Assembly (NCBI GenBank): GCA_963821925.1
Contig: CAWGFO010000010.1
Span: 314,724 to 378,723, forward strand
Length of the DNA stretch: 64,000 nt
Direction of reading: 5' to 3'
From: JAOUEA01 sp963821925
GTDB lineage: Bacteria; Actinomycetota; UBA4738; HRBIN12
Position numbers and translations under genes: made by a program. A model generated the notes under the pieces. That model had not been told where the DNA came from, did no database searches, and worked only from the letters and a program-made list of their open reading frames with translations. The first letter of the stretch is position 1; each line of letters begins with the position of its first letter. This document shows positions 1-8,405 of the stretch, one piece after another.

Positions 1-1
1 A

Positions 2-340
2 GAGGCGCTCCGGGCGAGGATCGGTGCTCGCGTCCTCAGCATGGTGGAGAGCGGCCTGCTCGACGAGGTTCGGGGGCTGGTCGAGCGCGGGTTCGGGGGA
101 TGGCTGACCTCGACACAGGCGATCGGGTACGCGGAGTTCGCGGCCCACCTGCGGGGTAGGCTGACCCTCGATGAAGCCGTGGAGCGCACCGTGAGCCGCA
201 CGCGCCAGCTCGCCCGCCGCCAGGTCGCGTGGTTCCGCCGTGACCCCCGGATCCGTTGGTTCGAGGCCGGTGAGGGCGGAGCGCTCGACGTGCTCGAGGA
301 CGTGCGGGCCTACCTGGCCGAGGGCACGGGGTCCGCGTGA
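2..340 (+). CDS. miaA: tRNA dimethylallyltransferase MiaA, C-terminal part
   Basis: This is the 3' end of miaA; the gene begins left of the window, and the frame is open from base 2. MiaA transfers a dimethylallyl group to N6 of A37 in tRNAs that read codons starting with U. The visible part holds the conserved C-terminal block: a TSTQAIGYAEF-like stretch, followed by the RTRQLARRQVAWFRRD segment typical of the family C-terminus. The stop codon overlaps the GTG start of dapF by 4 bases, so the two are translationally coupled. The order miaA-dapF is the one seen in mycobacteria. Identification is firm despite the truncation. Confidence 0.9.
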   Translation, partial: EALRARIGARVLSMVESGLLDEVRGLVERGFGGWLTSTQAIGYAEFAAHLRGRLTLDEAVERTVSRTRQLARRQVAWFRRDPRIRWFEAGEGGALDVLEDVRAYLAEGTGSA

Positions 341-1209
341 GCGAGCGCCTCGCATTCTCGAAGTACCAGGGCACGGGGAACGACTTCGTGATGGTCGTGG
401 ATCTGGACGACGAGCGTCCGCTCGGCCCCGAGGAGGTCGCCGCCCTGTGCGACCGCCGAACGGGCGTGGGCGCCGACGGGGTGATCCGGCTCATCCGCCC
501 CGTCGGGGGCGGCGCGCGCTTGTTCATGGACTACGCGAACGCCGACGGGAGCGTTGCCGAGATGTGCGGGAACGGGATCCGGTGCGTGGGCGTGCTCGCC
601 CACGAGCAGGGACTCGTCGACGGCCTGACGTTCGACGTGGCGACGCGCGCGGGCGTGAAGCGCCTCGAGCTGCGGACCGACGACGGTGGCGTTCGATCGG
701 TGACCGTCGGGATGGGGCCCGCGAACTTCACGCTGGCCTCGATCCCGATGCGCGGCCCTGCCTGGGAGACGTTCCTCGGCCAGCCGTTCGAGATCGGGCC
801 GGACATGACCCTCACCGCGAGCGCGGTCTCGATGGGGAACCCGCACCTGGTGCTGTTCGTGGACGAGGACCCCGCCCGGTACCACGTGGGGCATATCGGC
901 CCGGCGCTCGAGCGCCACCAGCGGTTCCCCGAGGGCACGAACGTCGAGTTCGCGCGCGTCGACGGCGACCGGATCGACGTGCGCGTCTGGGAGCGGGGGA
1001 GCGGGGAGACGATGGCCTGCGGGAGCGGTGCCTGCGCGGTCGCCGTCGCGGCGAACGAGGCCGGGCTGGCGCCCGCGCGCGTCACGATCCGGTTCCCCGG
1101 GGGCGACGTCGAGGTCGAACGCCGGGAGGGAGGCGAGGTGTGCCTGACCGGTCCGGCCGTGCACGTCTTCGACGGGACGGTCGACCTGGAGGCCCTGGCG
1201 CGCGCATGA
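337..1209 (+). CDS. dapF: diaminopimelate epimerase
   Basis: Converts LL-diaminopimelate to the meso form, the last step before lysine and the cross-linking residue of peptidoglycan. The 290-residue protein has both catalytic cysteine motifs: EMCGNGIRC with Cys77 and MACGSGACA with Cys228. The N-terminal QGTGNDF motif is also present. The GTG start overlaps the miaA stop, and the stop overlaps the dapE ATG, so this lies inside one tightly packed operon that also holds dapE, dapC and dapD. Length and motifs are normal and nothing looks damaged. Confidence 0.97.
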   Translation: MSERLAFSKYQGTGNDFVMVVDLDDERPLGPEEVAALCDRRTGVGADGVIRLIRPVGGGARLFMDYANADGSVAEMCGNGIRCVGVLAHEQGLVDGLTFDVATRAGVKRLELRTDDGGVRSVTVGMGPANFTLASIPMRGPAWETFLGQPFEIGPDMTLTASAVSMGNPHLVLFVDEDPARYHVGHIGPALERHQRFPEGTNVEFARVDGDRIDVRVWERGSGETMACGSGACAVAVAANEAGLAPARVTIRFPGGDVEVERREGGEVCLTGPAVHVFDGTVDLEALARA

Positions 1210-2309
1210 CCGACGACCTCGGCCGCAGGTTGGCCGCGCGCACGCTCGAGCTCGTCGACCTGCCGAGCGTGAGCGGCGATGAGGCCGCGATCCTCGAGCG
1301 GCTCCGCGAGCTCGTGCCGCCCGCCGGGTTCACGGTCGCGGACGATGGCGACGCCGCCCTCCTGTTCCTGCCCCGAGTGCGGCGTCCCCACGCGCCGCTC
1401 GTGGTCCTGGCCGGGCACGTCGACACGGTGCCCGCCTCGGGGAACGTCCCCGGCCGGATCGACGGGGACGCCGTGGTCGGCCGCGGGGCGTCCGACATGA
1501 AGGGCGCGCTCGCCGTGATGCTGGAGATCGCGGACGACGCCGAGGCGCTCAGCGCCTCCGACCTCGACGTCGGGTTGCTGTTCGTGGGCCGCGAGGAGCT
1601 GCCGATCACCGAGAGCGTGCTCCTGCCGCTCCTCGAGCGTCTCCCGGCGATCCGTGAGGCCGACCTCGCCCTCGTGATGGAGCCCACCGCGAACGAGCTC
1701 GAGGTCGGCTGCATGGGCAATCTGAACGCGACGGTCCGCGCGTCGGGCCGGGCGGCGCACAGCGCCCGTCCCTGGCTCGGTGAGAACGCGATCCACGCGG
1801 CGATCCAGGCGCTGGCACCCCTCGTCGATCTCCCGACCCGCGACGTCGAGATCGATGGCCTCGTGTTCCGGGAGGTCGTGAGCGTGACACGGATCGAGGG
1901 CGGCGGCGCACGCAACGTGATCCCCGATCGGGTGGAGGCCCACGTGAACCTCCGGTACGCGCCGAACCACACGCCCGTCGGCGCGGAGGAGCGGCTCCGG
2001 GAACTCCTGGGCTCATATCCGGTCGAGGTCGAGATCGTCGGGAACGCACCGCCGGGGCCGGTCACCGTCCGCAACCCGCTCGTGGGCCGGCTCCGCGATG
2101 CCGGGGGCCTCGAGGTGGGCCCGAAGCAGGCGTGGACGCCCGTGGCCGAGTTCGCGACGGCCGGGATCGACGCGGTGAACTTCGGGCCGGGCGACCCGCA
2201 GTACGCTCATCGGGATGACGAGCGGGTCGAGGTGGCCGCGCTCGTGAGGTCGACCGAGATCGTGCGGGCGTTCCTGGCGGTGGCCGGGTCGGCCGCGGAG
2301 GACGCGTAG
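1206..2309 (+). CDS. dapE: succinyl-diaminopimelate desuccinylase
   Basis: Zinc-dependent M20-family amidohydrolase that removes succinate from N-succinyl-LL-diaminopimelate. The 367-residue protein shows the metal-site motifs AGHVDTV (His71, Asp73) and GRGASDMKG (Asp97), and the catalytic REELP (Glu130/131). The ATG at 1206 overlaps the dapF stop and is chosen over a much longer in-frame extension upstream that would lie entirely inside dapF. It is followed directly, with no gap, by dapC. Together with dapD this shows that the organism uses the succinylase branch of lysine synthesis. Confidence 0.95.
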   Translation: MTDDLGRRLAARTLELVDLPSVSGDEAAILERLRELVPPAGFTVADDGDAALLFLPRVRRPHAPLVVLAGHVDTVPASGNVPGRIDGDAVVGRGASDMKGALAVMLEIADDAEALSASDLDVGLLFVGREELPITESVLLPLLERLPAIREADLALVMEPTANELEVGCMGNLNATVRASGRAAHSARPWLGENAIHAAIQALAPLVDLPTRDVEIDGLVFREVVSVTRIEGGGARNVIPDRVEAHVNLRYAPNHTPVGAEERLRELLGSYPVEVEIVGNAPPGPVTVRNPLVGRLRDAGGLEVGPKQAWTPVAEFATAGIDAVNFGPGDPQYAHRDDERVEVAALVRSTEIVRAFLAVAGSAAEDA

Positions 2310-3485
2310 ATGGTGCACCTGTCGCCGGGGATCCGGGCCGTGGAGCCCTACCCCTTCGAGGAACTGGACCGCCGGAAGGCCGCGGCGATCGCGGCCGGCC
2401 GCCGCGTGATCGACTTCGGCGTGGGCGATCCCCGCGAGGAGACCCCGGCGTTCATCCGCGACGCGTTCCGGGACGCGATCGCGCCCACGTCCTCGTACCC
2501 GCGGGCGGCCGGCCTGCCCGAGCTCCGGGAGGCGATCCTGATCTGGGTCGAGCGGCGGTTCGGCGTGCTGCTCGACGCGGATCGCCAGATCCTTCCGACC
2601 CTGGGCTCGAAGGAGCTGGTCTTCTCGCTCGCCCAGGCCGTGATCGATCCGGCGGCGGGCAAGGACACCGTGCTCGTGACCGCCCCCGGGTACACGATCC
2701 CCGAGCGGGGCGCACGGTTCGCCGGAGGCCGCGTGGTCCGATTGCCGCTGTCCGAGGCGAACGGCTTCCTCCCCGACCTCGACGCGGTAGACGATGCCAC
2801 GTGGCGTCGCACCGCGCTCCTGTGGCTGAACTACCCGAACAACCCGACCGGCGCGGTGGCGCCGTTGTCCTTCTACGCGGTGGCCGCCGAGCGGTGCCGG
2901 GCGCATGACGCACTCCTCGCCTCCGACGAGGCCTACAGCGAGCTCTGGTTCGGCGACGGGCCGCCGCCGGGGGCCCTGCAGCTCGGGGATCTGACGAACG
3001 TGCTCGCGGTCAACACGCTCAGCAAGCGGTCCTCGATGACCGGCTACCGGAGCGGGTTCGCGGCCGGGGATCCCACGCTGATCGGCGCGCTCAAGGCGCT
3101 CCGGCCGAGCGTCGGCGTGACCCCCCAAGAGGTCGTGCAGAAGGCGAGCGTCGCGGCCTGGCACGACGAGACCCACGTCGAGGACAACCGGCGCCGGTAC
3201 GGGGCGAAACGCCGGGTGTTCCTCGATCTGTTCGAACGGCGCGGGATCGAGGTCGCCGGCAGCGAGGCCACGTTCTACCTGTGGGTGAAGGTCCCGGGTG
3301 GGCGCCCCTCTCTGGACTGGGCCGTCGAGCTGCTGGATCGCGCCGGTGTGATGGTGGCGCCCGGATCCTTCTTCGGGCCGGAGGGGGAGGGGTTCGTGCG
3401 GATCGCGATGGTGCCGACGCTCGTGGACTGCCGGGAGGCGGCCGACGCGATCGACGGTGCGCTGGCCGACGGGGTGCGGGCATGA
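2310..3485 (+). CDS. dapC: succinyldiaminopimelate transaminase (class I/II aminotransferase)
   Basis: PLP-dependent fold-type I aminotransferase of 391 residues. Its position between dapE and dapD makes it the N-succinyl-2-amino-6-ketopimelate aminotransferase. Visible motifs are LNYPNNPTGA (Asn177 region), SDEAYSE (Asp206 and Tyr209) and the PLP lysine in NTLSKRSSMTGYR (Lys239). The start codon abuts the dapE stop, and its own stop overlaps the dapD ATG. Substrate assignment rests on operon context; the fold assignment rests on the motifs. Confidence 0.93.
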   Translation: MVHLSPGIRAVEPYPFEELDRRKAAAIAAGRRVIDFGVGDPREETPAFIRDAFRDAIAPTSSYPRAAGLPELREAILIWVERRFGVLLDADRQILPTLGSKELVFSLAQAVIDPAAGKDTVLVTAPGYTIPERGARFAGGRVVRLPLSEANGFLPDLDAVDDATWRRTALLWLNYPNNPTGAVAPLSFYAVAAERCRAHDALLASDEAYSELWFGDGPPPGALQLGDLTNVLAVNTLSKRSSMTGYRSGFAAGDPTLIGALKALRPSVGVTPQEVVQKASVAAWHDETHVEDNRRRYGAKRRVFLDLFERRGIEVAGSEATFYLWVKVPGGRPSLDWAVELLDRAGVMVAPGSFFGPEGEGFVRIAMVPTLVDCREAADAIDGALADGVRA

Positions 3486-4297
3486 ATCGCGACGACCTGG
3501 CCGCGCGGATCGAGGCCTCCTACGCCGATCCCGACGGCGCGCTCGACACCGAGGCGGTCGAGGCCGCGGTCGGGATGCTCGACCGCGGCGAGCTGCGCGT
3601 GGCCGAGCCCGACGACGACGGCTGGCGGGTGAACGAGTGGGCGAAGAAGGCCGTGCTGCTCTTCTTCCGCGTGCGCGGGCTCGAGACGACCGACGTCGGG
3701 CCGTTCGAGTACCACGACAAGCTCCCGCTGAAGTCCGGGTACGAGGCGGCGGGCGTCCGCGTGGTGCCGCCGGCCACCGCCCGGTACGGGGCGTTCCTGT
3801 CCCGGGGCGTCGTGATGATGCCCAGCTACGTGAACATCGGCGCCTGGGTCGGCCCGGGCACGATGGTCGACACGTGGGCCACCGTCGGGTCCTGCGCACA
3901 GATCGGCGCCGGCGTGCACCTGTCGGGCGGGGTGGGGATCGGCGGCGTGCTGGAGCCGCTCCAGGCTGCTCCGGTGATCGTCGAGGACGGCGCGTTCGTC
4001 GGCTCGCGGGTGGTGATCGTGGAGGGCGTGCGCGTCGGACGCGAGGCCGTGATCGGTACGGGCGTGGTGCTCACGTCGAGCACGCCGGTGATCGACGTGA
4101 CGGGCGACGAACCGGCGGAGTTCCGCGGCGAGGTGCCGCCGCGCGCGGTCGTGATCCCCGGGAGTCGGCCCAAGACCTTCCCGGCGGGTGAGTACGGGCT
4201 CCCGTGCGGGCTGATCATCGGCTACCGCACCGAGGGCACCGAGGACAAGGTGCGCCTGAACGCGTTGCTGCGCGACCACGGCGTCTCGATGAGCTGA
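3482..4297 (+). CDS. dapD: tetrahydrodipicolinate N-succinyltransferase
   Basis: Adds succinate to tetrahydrodipicolinate, opening the succinylase branch of diaminopimelate synthesis. The 271-residue protein has an N-terminal helical part and a left-handed beta-helix with repeated hexapeptides (GAWVGPGTMVDTWATVGS, then GAFVGSRVVIVEGVRVG). The ATG at 3482 lies in an ATGA overlap with the dapC stop; an upstream in-frame extension is rejected because it sits inside dapC. It ends one base into the hflX start. With dapE, dapC and dapF it gives four enzymes of the branch in order. Confidence 0.94.
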   Translation: MNRDDLAARIEASYADPDGALDTEAVEAAVGMLDRGELRVAEPDDDGWRVNEWAKKAVLLFFRVRGLETTDVGPFEYHDKLPLKSGYEAAGVRVVPPATARYGAFLSRGVVMMPSYVNIGAWVGPGTMVDTWATVGSCAQIGAGVHLSGGVGIGGVLEPLQAAPVIVEDGAFVGSRVVIVEGVRVGREAVIGTGVVLTSSTPVIDVTGDEPAEFRGEVPPRAVVIPGSRPKTFPAGEYGLPCGLIIGYRTEGTEDKVRLNALLRDHGVSMS

Positions 4298-5643
4298 TGA
4301 CCGAGCACCCGACGCCCGGTCGCGAACGGAACCGCCGTCCTCCCGAGCGACAGGTCCTGGAATCGCCGCTCTCGGCGACGTGGCGTCCCGCGGTCCGGGA
4401 GAAGGCGGTCCTCGTGGGCGTGGGCCCGGGGGTCGCCGAAGACGACCTCGACGAGCTCGCCGCCCTCGCGGACTCGGCCGGCGCCGAGCCGGTCGCCCGC
4501 CTCGTGCAGTCGCGCGCCGAGCCCGATCCCGCGACCTTCATCGGCAAGGGCCGGCTCGACGACCTCCACGGGCTGATCCATTCGAACGGGGCCGAGGTCG
4601 TGATCCTCGACCACGAGCTCACCCCCGGCCAGCTCCGGTCCCTCGAGGAGCGCATGGGCGTGAAGGTGATCGACCGAACGGCGCTGATCCTCGACATCTT
4701 CGCGTTGCACGCGCGCAGCCGGGAGGGCCGCGCCCAGGTGGAGCTGGCGCAGCTGAACTACCTGCTGCCGCGGCTGCGTGGGTGGGGCGAGGCGCTCAGC
4801 CGGTCCGGCGGTGGGATCGGCACCCGGATGGGCGGCGGCGAGACGAAGCTCGAGGTCGACCGCCAGCACATCCGCCGGCGGATCACGAAGCTGCGGCGCG
4901 ACATCAAGGCGATGTCGAAGACCCGCGAGACCAAGCGCGCGCGGCGCCAGGGGAGCGGCATCCCGCAGGCCGCGATCGCCGGGTACACGAACGCGGGGAA
5001 GTCGACCCTCCTGAACGCCCTGACCGGTGCCGACGTCCTCGTGGCCGACCAGCTGTTCGCCACCCTCGACCCCACGGTCCGCCGCCTGAAGCTCCCGAAC
5101 GCCCGTCGCTGCACGGTGAGCGACACGGTGGGCTTCGTCAGCAAGCTCCCGCACGACCTGGTGGAGGCGTTCCGCTCGACGCTGGAAGAGGTCTCGATGG
5201 CCGAGCTCATCGTGCACGTCGCCGACGCCGCCTCGCCCGACCTCACGGAGCAGATCGAGGCGGTCCGTCGCGTCCTGGGCGAGATCGGGGCCGGTGACAT
5301 CCCCGAGGTGCTCGTGTTGAACAAGATCGATCGGGTTGGCGGCTCCGAGCGCGCCCGGCTCGCCCGCCGGTACGCCGGGTCGGTATCCGTCTCGGCGTTG
5401 ACGGGGGAGGGCGTGGACGGGCTCCTGCAGACCCTGGAGGAGGCGCTGCCCCACCCGCCCGTCGAGGTGACACTGCAGGTCCCCTACGCGCGCGAGGACC
5501 TCGTCGCGCGGCTCTACCGGGACGCCGAGGTGCTCGAGGTCCGCCACGAGGGCGAGGGGACCTGGGTCCACGCCCGCGTCGGCCTGCGCGAGCTGGCCGC
5601 GGTCCGCGAGTACGTCAGGTCGGAGCGGCGCCGGGGCGCCTGA
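4297..5643 (+). CDS. hflX: GTPase HflX
   Basis: Ribosome-associated GTPase that splits or rescues stalled 50S/70S ribosomes, notably under stress. The 448-residue protein has the HflX N-terminal domain, a glycine-rich linker (GGGIGTRMGGGET near 171-183) and a TRAFAC G domain: G1 GYTNAGKST at 229-237, G3 DTVGF at 276-280 and G4 NKID at 342-345. The ATG shares one base with the dapD stop. The same gene follows dapF in mycobacteria. A hairpin over its stop codon marks the end of the operon. Confidence 0.95.
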   Translation: MTEHPTPGRERNRRPPERQVLESPLSATWRPAVREKAVLVGVGPGVAEDDLDELAALADSAGAEPVARLVQSRAEPDPATFIGKGRLDDLHGLIHSNGAEVVILDHELTPGQLRSLEERMGVKVIDRTALILDIFALHARSREGRAQVELAQLNYLLPRLRGWGEALSRSGGGIGTRMGGGETKLEVDRQHIRRRITKLRRDIKAMSKTRETKRARRQGSGIPQAAIAGYTNAGKSTLLNALTGADVLVADQLFATLDPTVRRLKLPNARRCTVSDTVGFVSKLPHDLVEAFRSTLEEVSMAELIVHVADAASPDLTEQIEAVRRVLGEIGAGDIPEVLVLNKIDRVGGSERARLARRYAGSVSVSALTGEGVDGLLQTLEEALPHPPVEVTLQVPYAREDLVARLYRDAEVLEVRHEGEGTWVHARVGLRELAAVREYVRSERRRGA

Positions 5644-5652
5644 GGGCGCCCC
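5633..5652. terminator. hairpin between convergent hflX and the SIS gene
   Basis: A perfect 8-bp inverted repeat, GGGGCGCC and GGCGCCCC, encloses the TGAG that contains the hflX stop codon. It sits in the 21-base gap region between two convergent genes, so it could end transcription from both sides. There is no T-tract, as is usual for actinobacterial hairpins. Confidence 0.55.
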
Positions 5653-5664
5653 GCGGCTTCCGCC

Positions 5665-6663
5665 TCAGCGCTCGGGCGCGCCGATCGACCAGAGCCCCTG
5701 GTCCGCCCAGGCGCCCGTGATCACCGTGTCCGGGTTCTGACTGCGCTCCGCGGCGATCCGGAGGGCGAGCATCTGGAGCCTGGCGGTGAGCGGGATCTGG
5801 GCGAGGATCGGCGGCAGTGGCGCCGGCTCGTGCAGGTGGGACACGCCCACGCCTTCCGTTCGCGCGGCGTTGCCGAGGGCCTCCAGGAAGCCGTCAACGT
5901 CGGGCGGGGAGATCGTGAGCAGCCGGTCGCGCGCATCGAGCGGGACGGCGCCGCCGTGCAGCAGGTACTCGGCGTCGTACCCCTCGGCGAGCTGCCGTGC
6001 GGCCTCGCGAACCTTGAGGGCGCCTTCGCGCGCGGTGATGGCCCCCTGGCCGACGCCGGCGATCACGAGGAGCCGCTCGGGGGTGGGGACGTCGTCGATC
6101 CCCGGCGCCTCTATCGCGTTGCGGACCAACCCGGGCACGAGCGCCAGGGTCTCGGTCGAGAAGCGCTCGGCCCCCATGCTCCCCGCCAGCATCGCGAGCA
6201 CGAGCAGGGTCGCCGTGTAGCTCACGGTGTAGGTCTCGGAGGTTTCCTTGGCGACCGTGGCGATCGCGTCGGGGAACGACGCGCCCGTGCGTGTGATCGT
6301 GATCACGTGCATCCCGGCGTTGAACGCCAGCGCGCGCGCGGCCATCGCGTACGCGGTCTCGTGCGTGTGCGAGATCACGATGATCGCGTCCTGCGGGCCG
6401 ACGTTGGGCGCCCACCCCACGAACTGCATCGAGGAGATCGCGAGCGCCGAGCGTCCCGTCTCCTGGATCATCAGGGCGCCGAGCACCGCCGCGTGCTGGC
6501 TGGTACCGGTGCCCACGACCCAGATCCTCCGGGCCCGGTGGAGGCCCTCGGCCACGGATCGGACCTGGGCGCGGACCTCGTGCGAGGCGGCGATCCGATC
6601 GAGCTCGTCGGGCTGCGACCTGATCTGCTGCTCGAGCTGGGTCGTGGATTGCGACTGTGACAT
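5665..6663 (-). CDS. SIS (sugar isomerase)-domain protein, GlmS/AgaS-like
   Basis: A 332-residue protein made of two SIS folds, like the isomerase half of glucosamine-6-phosphate synthase but without the glutaminase domain. The first fold shows IWVVGTGTSQHAAVLG and later VISHTHETAYA; the second contains ITAREGALKVREAARQ and AEYLLHGGAVPL, close to the GlmS C-terminal pattern. It probably binds or isomerises a phosphosugar; the exact substrate cannot be read. The ATG is preceded by GAGGAG about 8 bases upstream. It lies downstream of lexA on the same strand, with a 38-base gap. Confidence 0.8.
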   Translation of the reverse strand: MSQSQSTTQLEQQIRSQPDELDRIAASHEVRAQVRSVAEGLHRARRIWVVGTGTSQHAAVLGALMIQETGRSALAISSMQFVGWAPNVGPQDAIIVISHTHETAYAMAARALAFNAGMHVITITRTGASFPDAIATVAKETSETYTVSYTATLLVLAMLAGSMGAERFSTETLALVPGLVRNAIEAPGIDDVPTPERLLVIAGVGQGAITAREGALKVREAARQLAEGYDAEYLLHGGAVPLDARDRLLTISPPDVDGFLEALGNAARTEGVGVSHLHEPAPLPPILAQIPLTARLQMLALRIAAERSQNPDTVITGAWADQGLWSIGAPER

Positions 6664-6701
6664 CGGCTGGCTCCTCGGCGACGGACTGCCGCGAGCCTAC
6701 C

Positions 6702-7307
6702 TCAGAGCTTGCGCAGGACCGCAACCACGGTGCCGAGGATCCGCCCGTCGTCCATCTCGAACGGCTCGAGGGAGGGGTTCTCGGGGATCAGCATCACGCG
6801 GTCGCCGTCGTGACCGAGCCGCTTGACCGTCGCCTCGTCCTCGGCCGGGCCGGGCAGGAGCGCGGCCACGATGTCGCCGTCGCGCGCGGTGGGCTGGGAC
6901 CGGATGACCACCGTGTCGCCGTCGAAGATCCCGGCGCCGATCATCGAGTCCCCCTGGACCGTCAGGGCGAAGTGCTCGGCGTCGGAGGCGAAGCCCAGCG
7001 GCACCGCGACGTACTCCTCGACGTGCTCCTCCGCGAGGATGGGCGCGCCGGCCGCGATCCGGCCCACGAGCGGCACGGCGATCGACGGGGCCTTCGGCCC
7101 GTCGAGGGTGACGGCGCGCGGCTTGGTCGGGTCCTTGTGGAGCAGGCCCTTGCGCTCGAGGTTCGCCAGCTGGGCGTGGACGCTCGAGGACGACGTGAGC
7201 CCGACGGCCTCGCCGATCTCGCGAACCGTCGGGGGGTAGCCGCGGTCACGCACGGTGGCGGCGATGAAGTCCAGGATGCGCTGCTGTCGGGCGGTGATGT
7301 CAGACAT
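6702..7307 (-). CDS. lexA: SOS repressor LexA
   Basis: Represses the DNA-damage regulon and cleaves itself when RecA filaments form. The 201-residue protein has the N-terminal winged-helix domain (TVREIGEAVGLTSSSSVHAQL), the Ala86-Gly87 cleavage bond in GRIAAGAP, the catalytic Ser121 in GDSMIGAGI and Lys162 in ATVKRL. The ATG at 7307 is chosen because the family begins here; a long upstream extension in frame would run through the divergent LysM gene. Three LexA boxes lie in the divergent interval and its edge, implying autoregulation. Confidence 0.97.
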   Translation of the reverse strand: MSDITARQQRILDFIAATVRDRGYPPTVREIGEAVGLTSSSSVHAQLANLERKGLLHKDPTKPRAVTLDGPKAPSIAVPLVGRIAAGAPILAEEHVEEYVAVPLGFASDAEHFALTVQGDSMIGAGIFDGDTVVIRSQPTARDGDIVAALLPGPAEDEATVKRLGHDGDRVMLIPENPSLEPFEMDDGRILGTVVAVLRKL

Positions 7308-7361
7308 GGTCACTAGCCTCCTCGTCGTCGGGCGGACGCTATCAGCCGCCGGGAGGGGATG

Positions 7362-7375
7362 CAAACATATGTTCG
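7362..7375. promoter_or_regulatory. LexA (SOS) box 1, lexA-proximal
   Basis: CAAACATATGTTCG fits the CGAAC-N4-GTTCG SOS operator with one mismatch in the left half. It lies 55 bases upstream of the lexA start codon and is the box placed best for lexA autorepression. Confidence 0.8.
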
Positions 7376-7391
7376 AATCGGTCCTTGACTC

Positions 7392-7405
7392 CGAACACGT
7401 GTTCG
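7392..7405. promoter_or_regulatory. LexA (SOS) box 2
   Basis: CGAACACGTGTTCG is a perfect 14-bp palindrome matching the CGAAC-N4-GTTCG operator. It starts 30 bp from box 1 and lies upstream of the LysM gene, so it can serve both divergent promoters. Confidence 0.9.
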
Positions 7406-7419
7406 GGCAACGTGTGCTC

Positions 7420-7719
7420 ATGCATCGAACGTACGTTCGCCGCCGCCGCGTCACCCTCGCGCTCGTCGTGGTCGGGCTCGCGGCCATCGTGTCCGGTCCG
7501 GTCGCGAACGCGGTCGGGCTCCGCGGACCCGACGACGGCATGGAGCCGATTGCGCACCGCACGTACGTCGTGCGCGATGGCGACACGCTGTGGTCGATCG
7601 CGACCCGTGTGGCCCACGGCGACGACCCCCGCCCGCTGGTCGACGCGATCGAGGCGGAGAACGACGTCACGGCCGGCGCGCTGGTGCCCGGCATGACCCT
7701 CGCGGTCCCGGCGGCCTGA
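7420..7719 (+). CDS. LysM-domain membrane protein, YneA/Rv2719c-like SOS division inhibitor
   Basis: A 99-residue protein with a basic N-terminus, one membrane segment (about residues 12-30) and a C-terminal LysM domain (YVVRDGDTLWSIATR through VPGMTLAVPA). Small LysM proteins divergent from lexA are the SOS-induced cell-division suppressors of Bacillus (YneA) and of mycobacteria (Rv2719c), and the gene next door here is nrdR as in mycobacteria. The function is inferred from this context and the LexA boxes. The ATG at 7420 is chosen; another in-frame ATG at 7369 lies inside LexA box 1. Confidence 0.82.
   Translation: MHRTYVRRRRVTLALVVVGLAAIVSGPVANAVGLRGPDDGMEPIAHRTYVVRDGDTLWSIATRVAHGDDPRPLVDAIEAENDVTAGALVPGMTLAVPAA
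7426..7439. promoter_or_regulatory. LexA (SOS) box 3, inside the LysM gene start
   Basis: CGAACGTACGTTCG is a second perfect palindrome of the same operator. It begins 34 bp after box 2 and lies within codons 3-7 of the LysM gene, so a bound repressor would block early elongation or a leaderless start. Confidence 0.88.
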
Positions 7720-7726
7720 CGGCGCA

Positions 7727-7747
7727 CCCCCGGTCGCGTCCCGGGGG
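7727..7747 (+). terminator. hairpin after the LysM gene
   Basis: Inverted repeat CCCCCGG - 7-base loop - CCGGGGG, 8 bases after the LysM stop and just before the nrdR promoter. There is no T-run. It plausibly insulates nrdR from SOS transcription. Confidence 0.5.
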
Positions 7748-7753
7748 ACATCC

Positions 7754-7806
7754 TTGACGCCCCTACATCCCGCGGGTACGGTTCCCGCCGCCACAACATC
7801 TTGTGG
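7754..7806 (+). promoter_or_regulatory. nrdR promoter with NrdR-box-like palindrome
   Basis: TTGACG (7754-7759) and TACGGT (7777-7782) are spaced by 17 bases, a good sigma-70-type promoter. Directly downstream, 7791-7806 reads CCACAACATCTTGTGG, a near-perfect palindrome that fits the NrdR-box pattern acaCwAtATaTwGtgt at its core. This suggests that NrdR represses its own gene. Only one box is visible here. Confidence 0.65.
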
Positions 7807-7814
7807 TCCTACCT

Positions 7815-8291
7815 ATGCGGTGTCCCTGGTGCAACGCGGACGACGATCGGGTCGTCGACTCTCGTCCCGCCGACGGCGGTGCGTCGATCCGTCGACGCCG
7901 CGAGTGCGCGGCCTGCTCCCGCCGCTACACCACCTTCGAACGCGTCGAGGACGTCGGTCTGATGGTGGTGAAGCGGGACGGTTCGAAGGAGCCCTTCAGC
8001 CGGGAGAAGCTGGCCGCCGGGATCCGCAACGCCGTCGCCGACCGGCCGGTGCTGGCCTCCGAGGTCGAGGAGATGGTCGACCGGATCCAGGGCAGGCTCC
8101 GCCGGCGTGGTCCCGAGGTTGCGTCGCAGCTGGTCGGGGGAGAGGTGCTGGCGGCGTTGCGCAAGACCGACGAGGTGGCCTACCTCCGGTTCGCCTCGGT
8201 CTACAAGGATTTCGAGGGCGCCGCGGACTTCGAGCGTGAGCTCGTCTCGCTCCAGAAGAAGGTCCCCGCCAAACGCCGTTCCGGCGCCTGA
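7815..8291 (+). CDS. nrdR: transcriptional repressor NrdR
   Basis: Senses nucleotides and represses ribonucleotide reductase genes. The 158-residue protein starts with the zinc ribbon MRCPWCNADDDRVVDSR...CAAC and continues into an ATP-cone domain (VVKRDGSKEPFSREKL...), the full NrdR architecture. The ATG at 7815 is chosen because the family begins with MxCPxC; an upstream GTG at 7803 would add four residues and lies inside the putative operator. The adjacent nrdJ, with two NrdR boxes, is its obvious target. Confidence 0.96.
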   Translation: MRCPWCNADDDRVVDSRPADGGASIRRRRECAACSRRYTTFERVEDVGLMVVKRDGSKEPFSREKLAAGIRNAVADRPVLASEVEEMVDRIQGRLRRRGPEVASQLVGGEVLAALRKTDEVAYLRFASVYKDFEGAADFERELVSLQKKVPAKRRSGA

Positions 8292-8405
8292 CCCTCCGTT
8301 CGGCGGAAAGTCCGACACGTTCGCGTTGTCCACCGCGTATCCGCTGCGCGTCCACAGCCCGGCCCCGTAGCCTTCGATCGGTGCGGACAGCGTGTGCTCG
8401 TCTGA

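Noticed and set aside
240..1205. Long upstream extension of dapE in the same frame
   Set aside because: It lies entirely within dapF in another frame, is arginine-rich as expected of GC-rich shadow frames, and has no family similarity; dapE begins at 1206.
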